This document shows positions 1 to 8,526 of a stretch of 49,881 nucleotides of DNA, one piece after another. Location: the NCBI GenBank assembly GCA_910589195.1, contig CAJUTC010000025.1, positions 1-49,881 on the forward strand, in the 5' to 3' direction. Made by a program: the position numbers and the translations under genes. Position 1 is the first letter of the stretch; each line of letters begins with the position of its first letter. The notes below the pieces were generated by a model, which saw only the letters and a list, made by a program, of their open reading frames with translations, did not search any database and was not told where the DNA came from. Source of the stretch: an uncultured Lachnospiraceae bacterium (GTDB taxonomy: Bacteria; Bacillota; Clostridia; Lachnospirales; Lachnospiraceae).

Positions 1-201
1 CAACTTACTTTTTAAATGATTTTTTTATACTTTTATCCTTCTATTCCTATAACATCCTCTATCGTCTAAGAGATATCCATTTTTTACTGTATTCTTCCTT
101 ATTATTAGCAAGTTTTTTCTACTCTCTGAAACAGAGATTGTTTTGACAACTTACTTTTTAAATGATTTTTTTATACTTTTATCCTTCTATTCCTATAACA
201 T
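1..201. repeat. 55-bp direct repeat, two copies
   Basis: Bases 1-55 recur exactly at 147-201, 146 bp apart, starting with CAACTTACTTTTTAAATGAT and ending TATAACAT. The left copy touches the window edge, so the repeat may be longer or part of a larger array. No coding sequence overlaps it. Confidence 0.9.
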
Positions 202-1472
202 TCTATTATGTTCCTTTTCATACTGTCCCAAATTGACTGCATTACATCGGTTTACTTAATGAATCAATACCTAAAAATTCAATCTTCCATCAAACTTTAT
301 GATTATTTTATTACTATTTTTCTTCCCATTTTTACATCCATATTACTTTTATAAACAATATAAAATCTTTTCCGGATTATCCACTTTACTCACTAACATT
401 ATATCACATAAATCGGATAAGATAAATAAACTTTATCTCTAACAATATAATAAATGGTAAAGAATACTATCACTTTTATGCTAAATATATCAATATTAAG
501 CAATTATATATTTCTTACCTGCTCATATCTTAATCTATATTTTTACACAAAAAAGACCATATTTAAAAATACAGTCCCATTCCATAATCCCATTGTATTC
601 CTTCCATTTAATGTAATTCTATACATTTATAGCTTCTATATAGATCCATACCGCAATGACCTCATATTCCATTGATACCGCTTTCCTTTTTATATGATAA
701 CTTTCCTATTTCTCCATATCATACCAACATCATAATCAGTACCTTTATTTCTTCCTTATACCTTTTTAACATCCCCTTAGAATCGGGGGAGAACGGTTTT
801 CGTATATAGGTTTTCTTTTGAGTACTATTTTTAAAAGCGTCTTCTTACATAGTTACACATTCACGATAAAATTCAGGATTCTGAAATAGGAATAAATCTA
901 TCTCCCTAATATCGTACTGTATCCTTTTATATATCCTGCCACTCATTTTATTTTTACTGCCCCTATCGCTGGAAATAAGAGATACCTTATCCTTACTTAC
1001 TTCCCATTATCCTTACATTATGCAATATGAAACCCCTTATCAGCAACATAAAAACAATTATTTGTAATCCTACTTTTTATCCTGATTCCTTCTATTATCA
1101 TTCATCCATTTTCATTTTCTATGCCCCCTCAAAATCCGTTTACCTGCACCTATAAAAATAGCTTACCTGATCCCTTTATTATGGTTTTTATTCTCCTGTA
1201 TCCATCTTTTTATCCCCCCTTCCACTACTTTTTCAAACCCCATTTTTTCTACTAGATGTACCCCTTCATTTTGCCCTTAACGGATACCCATTTTTTCAGA
1301 AGTCCAAAAAATAATTTTTCCTTTTTATCTCATACCACTTTTTATCACTACCCAAATTTTCTCAATCCAAAACCCGCCCCTCAAACCTATCCCTAATTCT
1401 ATGGTATCTTTGTTTTCCATCTGCTAAAAAAGCGTAATTTGCGTAATTCCGTAATTTTCACCTGCCCCAAAG
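202..1472. other. Gene-free pyrimidine-rich region
   Basis: No convincing gene is visible. The plus strand is strongly T/C-rich, so the minus strand is purine-rich. The longest open frame (454-675, plus) is low-complexity, lacks a Shine-Dalgarno sequence and is not reported as a gene. Near 1432-1457 the heptamer CGTAATT occurs three times about 9 bp apart. The region lies downstream of the winged-helix-like gene and its terminator. Confidence 0.6.
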
Positions 1473-1498
1473 AAAAAAAGCTGCCTGTTCAGACAGCC
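1473..1498 (-). terminator. Intrinsic terminator overlapping a stop codon
   Basis: On the minus strand a 7-bp stem with a 4-nt loop (bases 1480-1498) is followed by a run of seven T (1479-1473). The TGA stop of the upstream gene lies inside the hairpin. Confidence 0.8.
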
Positions 1499-2034
1499 TC
1501 CTTCATTGGTTCCCCTGTTTGCTTTTTCTCTTTCTTCTCCTTTCTTTCATTTGCCCTGCCCAACTCCTTTCCTTCTGTTTCCCCCTCGCTGGCTGGTGCT
1601 TCACCAGCACCAGCCCCCTCCTTTCCAAAATCCTCCAATGTCCAGATTGAGGACTCCAGGTTATTGCTAATCTCATTTAACAGGGTGATAAACCGAAAGT
1701 CATCTTCCTTTAAGTTTAAAGCGTTCACCATACAAATCTTATCCAGATCCCCTTTGAACTTCTGGAACAGCGCCACCACTTTTTCCTGCATATTCTGGTT
1801 CCCTACAGGGCTTCCTTTCCGGTATCTCCCCCTTGATGCCACCATAATTTCATTGGAAGCGGTCAGCATTTTAATCGCCCCGGCGATAACGCCGTCTGTC
1901 ATTTCTTCCTTTCGTTCTGCTTTCTCCTTAATCTCTGCAACCAACTCTTTCCGGTCGTATTCCCTGCCCATCTCCACATAATTCCTGATGATGTCCTTTG
2001 CTTCCTCGCTTAATGTTCTTACCATTTTACTCAT
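1489..2034 (-). CDS. Winged-helix-like hypothetical protein
   Basis: A 181-residue protein I cannot assign to a named family. Residues about 25-75 (basic helix, then GVIAGAIKMLTASNEI and RGRYRKG) read like a winged-helix fold: a recognition-helix-like segment followed by a beta-wing ending in an RGRY motif. The middle is amphipathic and helical. The last 45 residues are a low-complexity tail, first Gly/Ala/Glu-rich, then Lys/Glu-rich. The ATG has a good Shine-Dalgarno sequence (AAAGGAGAAAGAATT-ATG). It is the last gene of a minus-strand cluster after the DUF5688 gene and ends in its own terminator. DNA binding is an inference from the fold impression only. Confidence 0.6.
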   Translation of the reverse strand: MSKMVRTLSEEAKDIIRNYVEMGREYDRKELVAEIKEKAERKEEMTDGVIAGAIKMLTASNEIMVASRGRYRKGSPVGNQNMQEKVVALFQKFKGDLDKICMVNALNLKEDDFRFITLLNEISNNLESSIWTLEDFGKEGAGAGEAPASEGETEGKELGRANERKEKKEKKQTGEPMKEAV

Positions 2035-2136
2035 AATTCTTTCTCCTTTTTCTTTTTATTTTTGTAATTCCTATCAATTACTATGCCTATATCTTAACGC
2101 CAGGTTTCCCTTTTGTCAGTGGTGTAAGTGCCGGAA

Positions 2137-2185
2137 ATGGCATAGCTGGAATGTACGAATTAAACAGTTTTTCCAGCTATGCCAT
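2137..2185. repeat. Perfect 14-bp inverted repeat between two genes
   Basis: ATGGCATAGCTGGA (2137-2150) is the exact reverse complement of 2172-2185, with a 21-nt loop. It lies between the stop of the DUF5688 gene and the start of the next minus-strand gene. No T-run follows on either strand, so it is not a standard terminator. An mRNA processing or stability structure, or a protein-binding dyad, is possible. Confidence 0.75.
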
Positions 2186-2199
2186 GCCAGCTTTAGTCC

Positions 2200-3123
2200 T
2201 TAGGATTCCATATCCTCAATAAGGAATGAAACTTGATCCTTTTCCCTGTTATACCTGTATATCTGGTCGGACAGCACATCACAAACTGGTACTTCCACTT
2301 CGTTGATATGCTCAACCATATCCCTGATAGACAGAAAATCCATCGTTTTATCATAAGCCATAACCAAAACTTCATGCACACTGGAAGGGAGGATAAGCAA
2401 ATCATGTCCCAGAACCTTTGACATCTCTTTTAACAGACTGTCATATAAAATAACTGCTGCCCCTTTTACATTATGGCGGTTGCTCAACACATAAAGGGAG
2501 GATTCTTCCTCACCGATAAATTCATCAAAAAAATCCTTTGATTTCTTATCCTTTACAAATGATTTCATCACATCATTTAAAGAATTGACCTCCGCCATAT
2601 ACAGTCTTGGGGTATTCTGCCTTGCTAACTGAAGGAGTTCTTCTTTTGTTGTCCCCCATGCAGTCAGTTCCTTATTCGTAATAACTGCTGTCCTTTCCCC
2701 ATTTTCTGTCCGATCCAATAATACATAAAATAGAATGGCTAAATCTAAATAGGGCACATAGGGCATGGATTCCAGCCGTTCTTTGTTCATCCCATAATTT
2801 ACCAGGGAGAACACAACTTTGTTTTTCACCTTTTCAAAATCATTTAATAAACCCTCTGAAACCCCGCTTTGCTCAAAGCTGTTGAAAATATCCCAGATAT
2901 CCCTTGCCGCTTCTTCAACCGTCATTCCTGCCAAATACTGCTCATAATAAGCATCTAAACATAAATGCGCCATTTCTTCCCCCTGCTCCTTCCTGATATC
3001 AATGCCCGTCTGTTCTGTCCCATTGTTTTGAGGGACAGGCTCCATGATAATCTGGTAGCCGTCCCCGCAAAGCAAATGGATTTCTGTTTTTACTTTTTCA
3101 ATAAACTTTTGAAAACTTAGCAC
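2200..3123 (-). CDS. DUF5688 family protein
   Basis: About 307 residues. The opening LSFQKFIEKVKTEI, the central NYGMNKERLESMPYVPYLDLAILFYVLL block and the C-terminal IRDMVEHINEVEVP match my recollection of the DUF5688 family, which is common in Lachnospiraceae and of unknown function. I chose the GTG at 3123 because a GAGG lies 9 nt upstream and family members begin close to this point. A GTG at 3138 in the same frame would add five residues. It starts 4 bp after the stop of a small membrane-protein gene, so the two are probably translationally coupled. There is no signal peptide or clear membrane segment, so a cytoplasmic location is inferred. Confidence 0.72.
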   Translation of the reverse strand: MLSFQKFIEKVKTEIHLLCGDGYQIIMEPVPQNNGTEQTGIDIRKEQGEEMAHLCLDAYYEQYLAGMTVEEAARDIWDIFNSFEQSGVSEGLLNDFEKVKNKVVFSLVNYGMNKERLESMPYVPYLDLAILFYVLLDRTENGERTAVITNKELTAWGTTKEELLQLARQNTPRLYMAEVNSLNDVMKSFVKDKKSKDFFDEFIGEEESSLYVLSNRHNVKGAAVILYDSLLKEMSKVLGHDLLILPSSVHEVLVMAYDKTMDFLSIRDMVEHINEVEVPVCDVLSDQIYRYNREKDQVSFLIEDMES

Positions 3124-3127
3124 TTGG

Positions 3128-3289
3128 TTATCCCTCACTTTCTTCTTTTTCTGCCATTTCTGCCAGCTTGCCTATTTTGTTGATGGTTGCGCTTACAATC
3201 TCTTTCATGCACTTAACCACGATCACCATGGAAACACAATAAACCGAAACCATGATAATCATACACAATGGTTTTAGCATCCCGCCCAC
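3128..3289 (-). CDS. Small single-span membrane protein
   Basis: A 53-residue open frame. A GTG start at 3289 is favoured because AAAGGAGG lies 9 nt upstream; an ATG three codons later would leave a long spacer. Residues about 8-25 (LCMIIMVSVYCVSMVIVV) form one hydrophobic helix, followed by an amphipathic charged tail rich in Lys and Glu. It ends 4 bp before the favoured start of the DUF5688 gene. No family was recognised. The strong ribosome site, tight spacing and clean membrane-helix-plus-tail composition argue for a real gene. Confidence 0.55.
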   Translation of the reverse strand: MGGMLKPLCMIIMVSVYCVSMVIVVKCMKEIVSATINKIGKLAEMAEKEESEG

Positions 3290-3339
3290 AGCCCACAGCC
3301 TCCTTTCCTTTCAAGTTGGGGGATTGTAACGCCAGATAC

Positions 3340-3381
3340 AAAAAAAGAAAAGAGTGATACCCACCAGAAATGAGCCACTCT
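3340..3381 (-). terminator. Terminator-like hairpin upstream of the small membrane gene
   Basis: On the minus strand AGAGTG (3381-3376) pairs with CACTCT (3356-3351), with further G-U and A-T pairs inside, followed by a T-rich run (3350-3340). Because it precedes the start at 3289, it either ends a short transcript from the 3390-3590 interval or acts as an attenuator. Confidence 0.5.
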
Positions 3382-3590
3382 GATTATGACATTCTAACAG
3401 TTTTCATTTTTTCTACTTCCAAATTATTTTGCCCTTATCCCATATTCCTTCCCCCTCTAAACCCCCTTATAACCCCTTGGAACCCTTTTCACCTTATAAC
3501 CCATACATTTCCCCACCCCACCAATAAAAACCCCCTGGAACCCCTTTAAATTACCCTAACCACTTATCAACCACCCATCCCATAAAATAG
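3382..3590. other. Nearly G-free strand with G-quadruplex potential
   Basis: No gene is visible. The plus strand has very few G residues. C-runs at 3451-3455, 3462-3466, 3473-3476 and 3483-3485 are separated by exactly 6 nt each, so the minus strand carries four G-runs of 3-5 with equal loops. A second cluster of C-runs lies at about 3510-3540. Confidence 0.6.
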
Positions 3591-3591
3591 C

Positions 3592-3634
3592 AAAAAAAGA
3601 GAGATACCCAATATTTTACTATTGAATATCTCTC
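3592..3634 (-). terminator. Terminator of ppdK
   Basis: On the minus strand GAGAGATA (3634-3627) pairs with TATCTCTC (3606-3599), followed by seven T (3598-3592). It lies 60 bp past the ppdK stop codon. Confidence 0.8.
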
Positions 3635-3693
3635 ATTTTTTACCTCATACTATATCTAGTAGTCGTCACACTTCCATACCACTATATGATTAC

Positions 3694-6321
3694 CTATCCA
3701 AGGATAATAGCCGCCTGTGCCGCTGCCAACCGCGCAATCGGAACCCTAAATGGCGAGCAGGATACATAATCCAGCCCAATCTTATGGCAGAACTCAACGG
3801 AAGAAGGATCACCGCCATGCTCGCCACAGATGCCCACATGAAGTTCCGGACGAACTGGCTTGCCCAGTTTGATGGACATTTCCATCAGCTTGCCTACGCC
3901 GATTTGATCCAGCTTCGCAAATGGATCATTTTCAAAAATCTTTGCGTCATAGTAAGCATTTAAGAATTTACCTGCGTCATCACGGGAGAAGCCGTAAGTC
4001 ATCTGAGTCAAGTCATTGGTACCAAAGCAGAAGAATTCAGCTTCCTTCGCAATTTCATCTGCAGTAAGAGCTGCTCTTGGGATTTCAATCATCGTACCAA
4101 CTTCATATTTTAAGTCGGTACCTGCCGCCGCTATTTCCGCATCAGCAGTTTCCACTACAAACTTCTTAACATACTTTAATTCCTTGATATCGCCAATTAA
4201 TGGGATCATAATCTCCGGCTCTACCTTCCAATCCGGATGGTTCTTCTTTACATTAATTGCAGCGCGGATAACGGCTTTCGTCTGCATCTTTGCGATTTCC
4301 GGATAGGTAACAGCCAGACGGCATCCACGGTGACCCATCATGGGGTTGAACTCATGGAGCGCATCACAAATCGCCTTAATCTGCTCTACTGTCTTGCCCT
4401 GAGCATCTGCCAGTTTCTTAATGTCTTCCTCTTCTGTAGGAACAAACTCATGAAGAGGCGGATCCAAGAAGCGGATCGTAACTGGGTTGCCTTCCAAAGC
4501 TTCGTACAGCTTCTCAAAATCGCCCTGCTGCTCCGGTAAAATCTTCTCTAACGCAGTTTCTCTTTCCTCTACCGTTTCTGCACAGATCATCTCACGGAAC
4601 GCATCGATACGGTTTCCTTCAAAGAACATATGCTCTGTACGGCACAGGCCAATACCTTCAGCGCCTAACTCACGTGCTTTCTTCGCGTCAGCCGGAGTAT
4701 CCGCATTGGTGCGGACTTTTAATCTTCTATACTTATCAGCCCAGGACATAATTCTTCCAAATTCCCCTGCAATGGTGGCGTCTACAGTGGGGATAATTCC
4801 ATCATAAATCTTGCCGGTTGAACCATCAATAGACATCCAGTCGCCTTCATGGAATTCTTTCCCGGCTAACATAAATTTCTTGTTCTCTTCATCCATCGTG
4901 ATCTCAGAGCAGCCGGAAACACAGCAAGTTCCCATACCACGCGCAACAACTGCCGCATGGCTTGTCATACCGCCACGGACAGTCAGGATGCCCTGAGCCG
5001 CTTTCATACCTTCAATATCTTCAGGAGAGGTTTCCAGACGAACCAGAACTACCTTTTCGCCTCTTGCCTTCCACTCTTTCGCATCCTCTGCCGTAAATAC
5101 GATCTTACCACATGCGGCACCCGGAGATGCGGCAAGTGCCTTTGCCATAGGCTCCGCTTTCTTTAACGCCTCTGCATCAAACTGAGGGTGAAGCAGTGTA
5201 TCCAAGTTTCTCGGATCAATCATAGCAACTGCTTTCTTCTCATCAATCATGCCCTCATCTACCAAATCACAGGCAATCTTCAATGCTGCCTTAGCCGTTC
5301 TCTTTCCATTACGGGTCTGAAGCATATACAGCTTCTTATCCTCAATGGTAAACTCCATATCCTGCATATCTCTGTAATGATCTTCCAGTGTATGGCAAAT
5401 GCCTACGAACTGCTCATAAACTTCTGGCATAACTTCCTTTAACTGGTCAATCTTCTGAGGAGTGCGGACACCGGCTACTACATCCTCGCCCTGTGCGTTC
5501 ATCAAGAACTCACCCATCAGATGCTTCTCGCCGGTAGCAGGGTCACGGGTAAAGGCAACGCCTGTACCAGAGGTTTCACCCATATTTCCAAAGGCCATCA
5601 TCTGAACATTTACTGCTGTACCCCAAGAGTAAGGAATGTCATTATCCCGGCGGTATACATTTGCCCTTGGGTTGTCCCAAGAACGGAATACCGCTTTAAT
5701 TGCTTCCATTAGCTGCTCTTTCGGATCGGTAGGGAAGTCCTTCCCAATCTTTTCCTTATATTCAGCCTTAAACTGGTTTGCCAGTTCTTTCAGGTCATCC
5801 GCAGTCAGCTCTACATCCTGGGTAACGCCTTTTTCATCTTTCATCTTATCAATCAGTTCTTCGAAGTACTTCTTACCTACTTCCATAACTACATCGGAGA
5901 ACATCTGGATAAATCTGCGGTAGCAGTCCCACGCCCAACGGGGATTGCCGGATTTAGCAGCCAAAACCTCTACTACTTCTTCATTTAAACCAAGATTTAA
6001 AATGGTATCCATCATACCTGGCATGGATGCCCTTGCGCCGGAACGAACGGAAACTAATAATGGATTTTCCTTATCACCAAACTTTTTGCCGGTGATCTCC
6101 TCCATCTTAGCAATGTGCTCCATGATCTGTCCCATAATTTCGTCATTAATTTTTTTGCCATCCTCATAGTACTGGGTGCAAGCCTCAGTAGTGATGGTAA
6201 AGCCCTGTGGTACCGGCAGGCCTAAATTCGTCATTTCAGCCAGGTTTGCGCCTTTGCCGCCTAACAGGTTTCTCATGGTTGCATTGCCTTCACTGAACAA
6301 ATAAACCCATTTTCTTGCCAT
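3694..6321 (-). CDS. ppdK: Pyruvate, phosphate dikinase
   Basis: The 875-residue length is typical of PPDK. It interconverts pyruvate, ATP and phosphate with phosphoenolpyruvate, AMP and pyrophosphate in the cytoplasm. In anaerobic Clostridia it often supports PPi-linked glycolysis or gluconeogenesis. Visible parts are the N-terminal ATP-grasp region (LLGGKGANLAEM, RSGARASMPGMMDT), the central swivelling phosphohistidine motif GGMTSHAAVVARGMG, and the C-terminal PEP-binding barrel with RTEHMFF, GHRGCRL, FGTNDLTQM and GICGEHGG. The ATG follows a strong GAGGAGG. It is monocistronic, with a long leader and its own terminator. Confidence 0.97.
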   Translation of the reverse strand: MARKWVYLFSEGNATMRNLLGGKGANLAEMTNLGLPVPQGFTITTEACTQYYEDGKKINDEIMGQIMEHIAKMEEITGKKFGDKENPLLVSVRSGARASMPGMMDTILNLGLNEEVVEVLAAKSGNPRWAWDCYRRFIQMFSDVVMEVGKKYFEELIDKMKDEKGVTQDVELTADDLKELANQFKAEYKEKIGKDFPTDPKEQLMEAIKAVFRSWDNPRANVYRRDNDIPYSWGTAVNVQMMAFGNMGETSGTGVAFTRDPATGEKHLMGEFLMNAQGEDVVAGVRTPQKIDQLKEVMPEVYEQFVGICHTLEDHYRDMQDMEFTIEDKKLYMLQTRNGKRTAKAALKIACDLVDEGMIDEKKAVAMIDPRNLDTLLHPQFDAEALKKAEPMAKALAASPGAACGKIVFTAEDAKEWKARGEKVVLVRLETSPEDIEGMKAAQGILTVRGGMTSHAAVVARGMGTCCVSGCSEITMDEENKKFMLAGKEFHEGDWMSIDGSTGKIYDGIIPTVDATIAGEFGRIMSWADKYRRLKVRTNADTPADAKKARELGAEGIGLCRTEHMFFEGNRIDAFREMICAETVEERETALEKILPEQQGDFEKLYEALEGNPVTIRFLDPPLHEFVPTEEEDIKKLADAQGKTVEQIKAICDALHEFNPMMGHRGCRLAVTYPEIAKMQTKAVIRAAINVKKNHPDWKVEPEIMIPLIGDIKELKYVKKFVVETADAEIAAAGTDLKYEVGTMIEIPRAALTADEIAKEAEFFCFGTNDLTQMTYGFSRDDAGKFLNAYYDAKIFENDPFAKLDQIGVGKLMEMSIKLGKPVRPELHVGICGEHGGDPSSVEFCHKIGLDYVSCSPFRVPIARLAAAQAAIILG

Positions 6322-6354
6322 TAGAATTTCCTCCTCAAGATTTAATCAATTCTT

Positions 6355-6403
6355 GTATCATGTCCGTTCCTGCCTGCTGATCTCTGGTTCACTCACATGA
6401 TAC
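6355..6403 (-). promoter_or_regulatory. Leader hairpin upstream of ppdK
   Basis: GTATCATGT (6355-6363) and ACATGATAC (6395-6403) are perfect inverted arms separated by 31 nt, about 35-80 nt upstream of the ppdK ATG. It may influence translation or mRNA stability. No riboswitch class was recognised. Confidence 0.45.
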
Positions 6404-6783
6404 AGGGATGATAAGTTCAAACGTAATTCGCGCCTATCATACATGGAATCCTTCCCACTTCATGTTTTTGTAATCGCATAAAAAAGCGAGTCTAAAGCAA
6501 AACGCCAAATGCAAATTTGTGCATAGCAAAGAAAAGCACCGCAAAACGGTCTGGCTTTAGTATAGCACAAATCTATTTTCAGTAAAGGTTTTTTTTTCAA
6601 AAAACAGAGAAAATTTCATTATTTGTCTGTTTTATCCAAAAAAGCGTTTTTATTATCCGTTAACTTCGGATATCTGGTTACAATTCGTATATTCGAACAT
6701 ATAACCCTTTCCGTCAATTTTCCTTACAAGCACAGGATATTACTTACCATATTCGGATCGATTGTGCCAGAGTATGCCTGAAT

Positions 6784-6872
6784 ATTTATTAATATAAAAC
6801 ATAGAAAACGCCAAAAACTGCTGCGTTCAATTTGCTCCGACCAGGAACATTTATTATTATAAAACATAGAAA
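6784..6872. repeat. Pair of 24-bp near-identical direct repeats
   Basis: Bases 6784-6807 and 6849-6872 match at 23 of 24 positions, 65 bp apart. On the minus strand the 6849 copy contains TATAAT and the other TATATT at the same place, so they could be duplicated -10 elements. No matching -35 is clear. Confidence 0.7.
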
Positions 6873-6924
6873 TCTATATCATGTAGCAGGTTACATCAAC
6901 AAATTGTTTGATACCATAAAATAA

Positions 6925-7078
6925 GGTGTCAAAAGGCAGTTACCACGAATCTTGTGTGTTCTTTTTCAGAATACCCATAAGCCGATACTCTTATCACATA
7001 TCACATTAGTTTCCAAACAGGTTTCCATCCGTTTCGAAACGGTTCACACAATCTATCTTGGTCTTGCCTTTTGACACC
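6925..7078. repeat. 154-bp inverted-repeat element (MITE-like or long hairpin)
   Basis: GGTGTCAAAAGGCA (6925-6938) is the exact reverse complement of 7065-7078. Pairing continues imperfectly inward (TTGTGTG near 6952 against CACACAA near 7045). An internal palindrome CGTTTCGAAACG lies near 7030. No clear target-site duplication was seen. The right end shares the 15-mer CTTTTGACACCTGAA with the site at 35924-35938. Confidence 0.6.
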
Positions 7079-7110
7079 TGAACTATAATAAAATGCGGTG
7101 AAATTCTGTC

Positions 7111-8499
7111 TTAAAATAAAAATTTATCTTCAAAATACTGTTTCAGCTCTGTAATGGGAACTCTTACCTGATCCATGGTATCCCGATCTCTTACTGTTAC
7201 AGAATGATCTTCCTCGGAGTCAAAATCATACGTGATACAGAAAGGAGTGCCGATCTCGTCTTGCCTTCGATAGCGCTTTCCAATGGCTCCCCGGTCATCA
7301 AATTCACAATTGTAATATTTGCAAAGTTCTTTGTAAACCTTTTCCGCCCCTTCATTTAACTTCTTTGATAAGGGGAATACGCCAATCTTTACCGGTGCGA
7401 TAGCTGGGTGGAAATGAAGTACAGTCCTTACATCCCCTTCTCCAATCTCCTCCTCATCGTAAGCAGCACAGAGGAATGCCAGCGTAACCCTGTCAGCGCC
7501 CAATGACGGCTCAATTACATAGGGAATATAGCGGTCTTTTGCCTCATCGTCAAAATAGGTTAAATCCTGTCCTGACGTATTCTGATGCTGGCTTAAGTCA
7601 TAATCGGTACGGTCTGCTATTCCCCATAATTCACCCCAGCCAAAGGGGAACAGGAATTCGATATCCGTAGTAGCTTTGCTGTAGAAGCACAGTTCTTCCT
7701 GAGAATGATCTCTGGCCCGCATTTCCTCATCTTTGATTCCAAGGGACTTTAACCAGTTAATGCAAAATTTCTTCCAGTACTGGAACCACTCTAAATCGGT
7801 TCCCGGCTTACAGAAAAATTCCAATTCCATCTGTTCGAATTCGCGGGTACGGAACGTAAAGTTTCCTGGTGTAATTTCATTTCGGAAGGACTTTCCAATC
7901 TGTCCGATACCGAATGGAATCTTTTTTCTGGAGGTTCGCTGCACATTTTTAAAGTTTACAAAAATTCCCTGAGCAGTTTCCGGACGCAGATATACCGTAT
8001 TTTTCGCGTCCTCTGTAACGCCCTGGAATGTTTTAAACATCAGGTTAAACTGGCGGATATCCGTAAAATCATGCTTTCCGCAGCTTGGACAGCAAATCTG
8101 ATGGGAATCAATATAATCTTTCATTTCCTCCTGGGACCAGCCATCAATTCCGGTTTCCGGAACAATTCCCTGCTCTGCCATGTAATCTTCAATCAGCTTA
8201 TCAGCCCGGAATCGCTCTTTGCAAGACTTACAGTCCATCAGAGGATCGGAAAAACCTCCCAGATGCCCGGAAGCCACCCAGGTTTGGGAATTCATCAGGA
8301 TCGCACAGTCCACACCTACATTATAGGGGCTTTCCTGGACAAATTTCTGCCACCAGGCCTTTTTCACATTATTTTTCAGTTCAACGCCTAAATTGCCGTA
8401 ATCCCAGGTATTTGCCAGACCTCCGTAAATCTCAGAACCCGGATATACAAATCCCCTGTTTTTTGCAAGTGCCACGATTTTCTCCATTGTCTTTTCCAT
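7111..8499 (-). CDS. glyQS: Glycyl-tRNA synthetase, single-chain type
   Basis: A 462-residue class II aminoacyl-tRNA synthetase that charges tRNA-Gly. The N-terminal FVYPGSEIYGGLANTWDYG is characteristic of the alpha2-type enzyme. Motif 2 is seen around QIGKSFRNEITP and TFRTREFEQMELEFF, and motif 3 around EPSLGADRVTLAFL. A CPSCG pair sits in the insertion before the catalytic core. The C-terminal anticodon-binding domain starts near HPAIAPVKIGVFPL. The ATG follows GCGAGG. It is 27 bp downstream of the lipoprotein gene and is probably the last gene of the era-recO transcript. No T-box leader was seen next to it. Confidence 0.96.
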   Translation of the reverse strand: MEKTMEKIVALAKNRGFVYPGSEIYGGLANTWDYGNLGVELKNNVKKAWWQKFVQESPYNVGVDCAILMNSQTWVASGHLGGFSDPLMDCKSCKERFRADKLIEDYMAEQGIVPETGIDGWSQEEMKDYIDSHQICCPSCGKHDFTDIRQFNLMFKTFQGVTEDAKNTVYLRPETAQGIFVNFKNVQRTSRKKIPFGIGQIGKSFRNEITPGNFTFRTREFEQMELEFFCKPGTDLEWFQYWKKFCINWLKSLGIKDEEMRARDHSQEELCFYSKATTDIEFLFPFGWGELWGIADRTDYDLSQHQNTSGQDLTYFDDEAKDRYIPYVIEPSLGADRVTLAFLCAAYDEEEIGEGDVRTVLHFHPAIAPVKIGVFPLSKKLNEGAEKVYKELCKYYNCEFDDRGAIGKRYRRQDEIGTPFCITYDFDSEEDHSVTVRDRDTMDQVRVPITELKQYFEDKFLF

Positions 8500-8526
8500 C
8501 TTCTCAACCTCGCTTCTCTCTGCTTT

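Larger units (their letters stand above)
6404..7110. other. Gene-free spacer between glyQS and ppdK
   Basis: No coding sequence is visible. The spacer contains a 24-bp near-repeat pair (6784-6807 and 6849-6872) and a 154-bp inverted-repeat element (6925-7078), described separately. The remainder is AT-rich and probably holds the ppdK promoter, which I could not place with confidence. Confidence 0.6.

Noticed and set aside
1..201. CRISPR-like array
   Set aside because: Only two copies of a long, low-complexity repeat with a 91-bp gap and no cas genes in the window.
454..675. Plus-strand 73-codon open frame in the pyrimidine-rich region
   Set aside because: It is low-complexity (Ile, Phe, Tyr, Leu), has no ribosome-binding site and reflects only the skewed base composition.
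1439..1981. Plus-strand 180-codon open frame opposite the winged-helix-like gene
   Set aside because: It is Ser/Phe-rich antisense to a gene with a good ribosome site and terminator.
6404..7110. Possible riboswitch or T-box in the ppdK-glyQS spacer
   Set aside because: No T-box, specifier or known aptamer pattern was seen. The inverted repeats are better explained as a separate element.
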